Source of the DNA: an uncultured Bacteroidota bacterium
GTDB taxonomy: Bacteria; Bacteroidota; Bacteroidia; Bacteroidales; SZUA-534
Reading direction: 5' to 3'
Assembly: GCA_937885735.1 (NCBI GenBank)
Contig: CALABN010000203.1
Span: 1-16,909 of the forward strand
DNA length: 16,909 nucleotides
Shown here: positions 14,466-16,909 of the stretch, one piece after another
Layout: every line of letters begins with the position of its first letter
Position numbering within the stretch: position 1 is the stretch's first letter
Notes under the pieces: model-generated
What the model saw: the letters and a program-made list of their open reading frames with translations, nothing else
Told to the model about the DNA's origin: nothing
Databases searched by the model: none
Program-made: the position numbers and the translations under genes

Positions 14466-16580
14466 ATGGTAACCAACGAAGCAAGAAAATCGAAGCACTA
14501 CAAGGTTAGCGCTATCATAATATATGTGTTGGCACTTATTATAATAGTTGCGTTGTTGCCAAAACAACGCCAATTCAAGTACGAACTACAGAAGGGCAAG
14601 GTCTGGCAATACGAGGACCTTTACGCGCCATTCGACTTTGTGGTGCTGAAGACCGACGCCGAAATAAAGGCCGAACGCGACGACATTTTCAAAAATGTGC
14701 TTCCGTATTTCAACGTCCTGCCTGGCGTGTTTGCCGAACAGAAAATCAAGTTTGAGCAGGAATTCGACTACAGATTCGAAACGGCAATGAATATGGCGAT
14801 TGCCAAATATTCAAAAATCGACGTACCTACCGACACTCTGAAAAAGCAACTCAAGCAATTCTACCTGCACAATCTGGAATTCATCTACAGCAAGGGGATA
14901 TCGAACTATACCGACGTGCTCGAGAAATCGAGCGACGTGGCTTCGGTGGCGCTGATTGACAACAAACGGTCGCGCGTGGTTCCCGCCACTGAAATATTCA
15001 CCACCAACACGGCACAGCAATATCTGCTTCAACAGACTGAAATAAGGTTCAAGGACAAACTGACCATCCTATCCATTGCCGAAAGCCTGAACATTTACGA
15101 TTTCATCAAACCGAACATTGAATACGACAAGACAACAACCACAAAAGCCCGACTGACTGCCGAAAGGCAACTGTCGACTTCGCGAGGCATTGTTTCGGCG
15201 GGGCAACTGATTATAGCCCACAACGAACTGATGAACGACCAAAACCTGCTGTTGCTTCAGTCGCTACGCAAGGAATACCAGAGCACCGGAATGACCACCA
15301 CAAAGATTTCGTGGACACTGATTGGACAAATCCTGATTGTGGCCATTCTTTTGGCTTTGCTGTTCACGTTCCTCTACCTGAACCGGCTCCAGACGATAAC
15401 CCACACACGGCACTTGCTGTTCATTACAGGCCTTGTGGTGACAATGGTTGGTATGGTATGTTGCATTGTGAGGCTACAGATAGGTCACGCCTACGTGCTT
15501 CCATTGGCCATTCTGCCGATAATCCTGCGTACATTCTACGACGGGCATCTTGCATTAATCACCCACTTTGTGACCATAATAATATGCGGATTGCTGGCAT
15601 CAAACGGGTATGAGTTCATCTTTCTTCAGGCAATAGCGGGCATTGTTGCAATCTTCTGCCTGTCGAAAATTGTGAAACGCCGTCAACTGTTTTTGGCTGT
15701 GATAATGGTGGCTCTCGCCTATATGGTATCGTACACGGCCATATCGCTGTTGCAGGAAGGTCAATTGAACCACATTGGAATGCGCCCTTATATGTGGTTC
15801 CTGCTGAATGGATTGTTGCTGTTTGTCAGTTACCCGCTCATATTCCTGTTCGAGAAGGTTTTCGGACTTGTGTCGGACGTCACCCTTCTGGAACTTTCGG
15901 ACACCAACCACCCGCTTTTGCGCGAATTGGCGGAAAAGGCGCCTGGCACTTTCCAACACGTTATGCAGGTTGCAAACTTGGCCGAAGAGGCTACCCGAAG
16001 CATTGGTGGCAATGAACTAATGGCAAGGGTTGGCGCCCTGTATCACGACATTGGCAAGACAATTGCACCGCAATTCTTCATTGAGAACCAGATTAGTGGC
16101 GTGAACCCGCACGACGAACTGACCAACGAGCAAAGTGCAAGCATCATTATAAATCACGTAACAAACGGCGTTTCACTTGCTCAAGACTACAAACTGCCTC
16201 CACGAATAATTGACTTTATATGCACGCACCACGGCACCGATATGGCACGGTATTTCTTCAACAACGAGGCAAACCAAAAGGGGGCCGACAATGTAGATGC
16301 AAGCAAATACACATATCCTGGACCTTCGCCATTCTCAAAAGAGACAGCAGTGGTGATGCTTGCCGACTCAATAGAGGCCGCTTCGCGGACGATAAAAAAC
16401 TACTCGCCCGAAGTTATGGGGAATCTGGTCGACAGCATTATAGATGACAAGATAAAACTCGGACAACTGAATTTTGCCAATATAACTTTCCGCGACATTG
16501 AGACAATAAAGGAAACATTCAAGCAGAAACTGCAGAATATCTACCACACACGGATATCTTACCCCAAATCAGCAGTATAG
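14466..16580 (+). CDS. PgpH-like 7TM receptor with HD phosphohydrolase domain (probable cyclic-di-AMP phosphodiesterase)
   Basis: A 704-residue membrane protein of the 7TMR-HD family, whose Listeria member PgpH hydrolyses cyclic di-AMP to pApA. The domains, in order, are a first membrane helix at about 12-32, an extracytoplasmic HDED sensor region (about 35-278), a seven-helix membrane block (about 283-467) and a cytoplasmic HD domain (about 480-650). The HD metal and catalytic residues are visible: H498, H527-D528 in HDIGK, H564, H588-H589 in CTHHGT and D634 in LADSIEAASR. All expected ligands are present, so activity is likely. The ATG at 14466 was preferred to an in-frame TTG at 14460. The ligand of the extracytoplasmic domain is unknown. 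The gene ends 6 nt from the convergent yggS-family gene, with no terminator between them. Confidence 0.93.
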   Translation: MVTNEARKSKHYKVSAIIIYVLALIIIVALLPKQRQFKYELQKGKVWQYEDLYAPFDFVVLKTDAEIKAERDDIFKNVLPYFNVLPGVFAEQKIKFEQEFDYRFETAMNMAIAKYSKIDVPTDTLKKQLKQFYLHNLEFIYSKGISNYTDVLEKSSDVASVALIDNKRSRVVPATEIFTTNTAQQYLLQQTEIRFKDKLTILSIAESLNIYDFIKPNIEYDKTTTTKARLTAERQLSTSRGIVSAGQLIIAHNELMNDQNLLLLQSLRKEYQSTGMTTTKISWTLIGQILIVAILLALLFTFLYLNRLQTITHTRHLLFITGLVVTMVGMVCCIVRLQIGHAYVLPLAILPIILRTFYDGHLALITHFVTIIICGLLASNGYEFIFLQAIAGIVAIFCLSKIVKRRQLFLAVIMVALAYMVSYTAISLLQEGQLNHIGMRPYMWFLLNGLLLFVSYPLIFLFEKVFGLVSDVTLLELSDTNHPLLRELAEKAPGTFQHVMQVANLAEEATRSIGGNELMARVGALYHDIGKTIAPQFFIENQISGVNPHDELTNEQSASIIINHVTNGVSLAQDYKLPPRIIDFICTHHGTDMARYFFNNEANQKGADNVDASKYTYPGPSPFSKETAVVMLADSIEAASRTIKNYSPEVMGNLVDSIIDDKIKLGQLNFANITFRDIETIKETFKQKLQNIYHTRISYPKSAV

Positions 16581-16586
16581 GGTATT

Positions 16587-16909
16587 TTATTGTTGATAGA
16601 AACGCTTGCCGAAGATTGATGAGCCTACACGCACAAGCGTACTGCCGTGCTCAATGGCCAACTTGTAGTCGCCCGACATTCCCATTGATATTTCCTTGAA
16701 TTCAGGCGAATTAGCAAAATAATCGGCCTTAAGCATATCGAATATCTGCTTCAAATGTGCAAACTCACTGTGAGTCTGGCTTTCATCGTCAGTCAGACTG
16801 CCAATGCCCATCACTCCACAGATGCGTACATTCTGCATATTCTTGAAATCGTCCGACTCAAGCAGTTGCCGGGCCTCGTCAATGCTCATTCCAAACTTGG
16901 TTTCCTCGG
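16587..16909 (-). CDS. YggS/PLPBP-family pyridoxal-phosphate-binding protein, C-terminal part
   Basis: This is the last 107 or so residues of a YggS-type protein (about 220-230 residues when whole). The frame runs off the right edge of the window, so the N-terminus and the PLP lysine are not visible. The visible part reads [16 protein letters not shown]... and includes [10 protein letters not shown], the [11 protein letters not shown] helix and the family phosphate-binding signature [26 protein letters not shown]. YggS proteins bind PLP without known catalysis and help keep vitamin B6 and amino-acid pools balanced. The gene is convergent with the PgpH-like gene. Confidence 0.93.
   Translation of the reverse strand, partial: EETKFGMSIDEARQLLESDDFKNMQNVRICGVMGIGSLTDDESQTHSEFAHLKQIFDMLKADYFANSPEFKEISMGMSGDYKLAIEHGSTLVRVGSSIFGKRFYQQ

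Overview
The window looks like a chromosomal segment from a Bacteroidota member, most likely order Bacteroidales. The evidence is a single-chain 1230-residue PurL, a short (about 310-residue) Ppx/GppA, a PUR-alpha-like DUF3276 protein, a BspA-like leucine-rich-repeat protein with a type IX secretion (T9SS)-like C-terminal domain, and several matches to the Bacteroidota -7 promoter element TAnnTTTG. Starts lack strong Shine-Dalgarno sequences, as is usual in this phylum. Species cannot be named from the sequence.

Layout. (1) 140-4536, plus strand: a compact probable operon of ABC exporter ATPase, its NatB-like permease, a Ppx/GppA phosphatase and a sigma-54-type response regulator that lacks the usual DNA-binding helix-turn-helix. 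Gaps are 10, 64... no gap exceeds 27 nt except after the operon: ATPase to permease 10 nt, permease to phosphatase 27 nt, phosphatase to regulator 1 nt. (2) 4742-8434, plus: purL with its own promoter, ending at a strong bidirectional terminator. (3) 8550-11192, minus: a large, AT-richer, secreted BspA-like LRR protein, preceded by an unusually long 573-nt non-coding stretch holding an FNR-type palindrome, a candidate minus-strand promoter and hairpins. (4) 11766-12929, minus: a PatB/MalY-type C-S lyase, divergent from the small DUF3276 nucleic-acid-binding protein at 13063-13419 (plus). (5) 13514-14296, minus: an unrecognised 260-residue protein with an acidic tail, divergent from a PgpH-like 7TM-HD phosphodiesterase at 14466-16580 (plus). 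(6) 16587-16909, minus: the C-terminal part of a YggS-family PLP-binding protein, cut by the window edge.

How they fit together. Most genes are housekeeping or signalling: purine synthesis (PurL), cyclic-di-AMP turnover (PgpH-like), polyphosphate/(p)ppGpp hydrolysis (Ppx/GppA), PLP homeostasis (YggS) and sulfur amino-acid lyase activity (PatB). The clearest accessory gene is the LRR surface protein. I see no CRISPR array, prophage, insertion sequence, rRNA or tRNA. No wholly new system is demonstrable. The best leads are the phosphatase-regulator pairing, the long leader region of the LRR gene with its FNR-like site, and the unrecognised gene opposite the PgpH-like gene.
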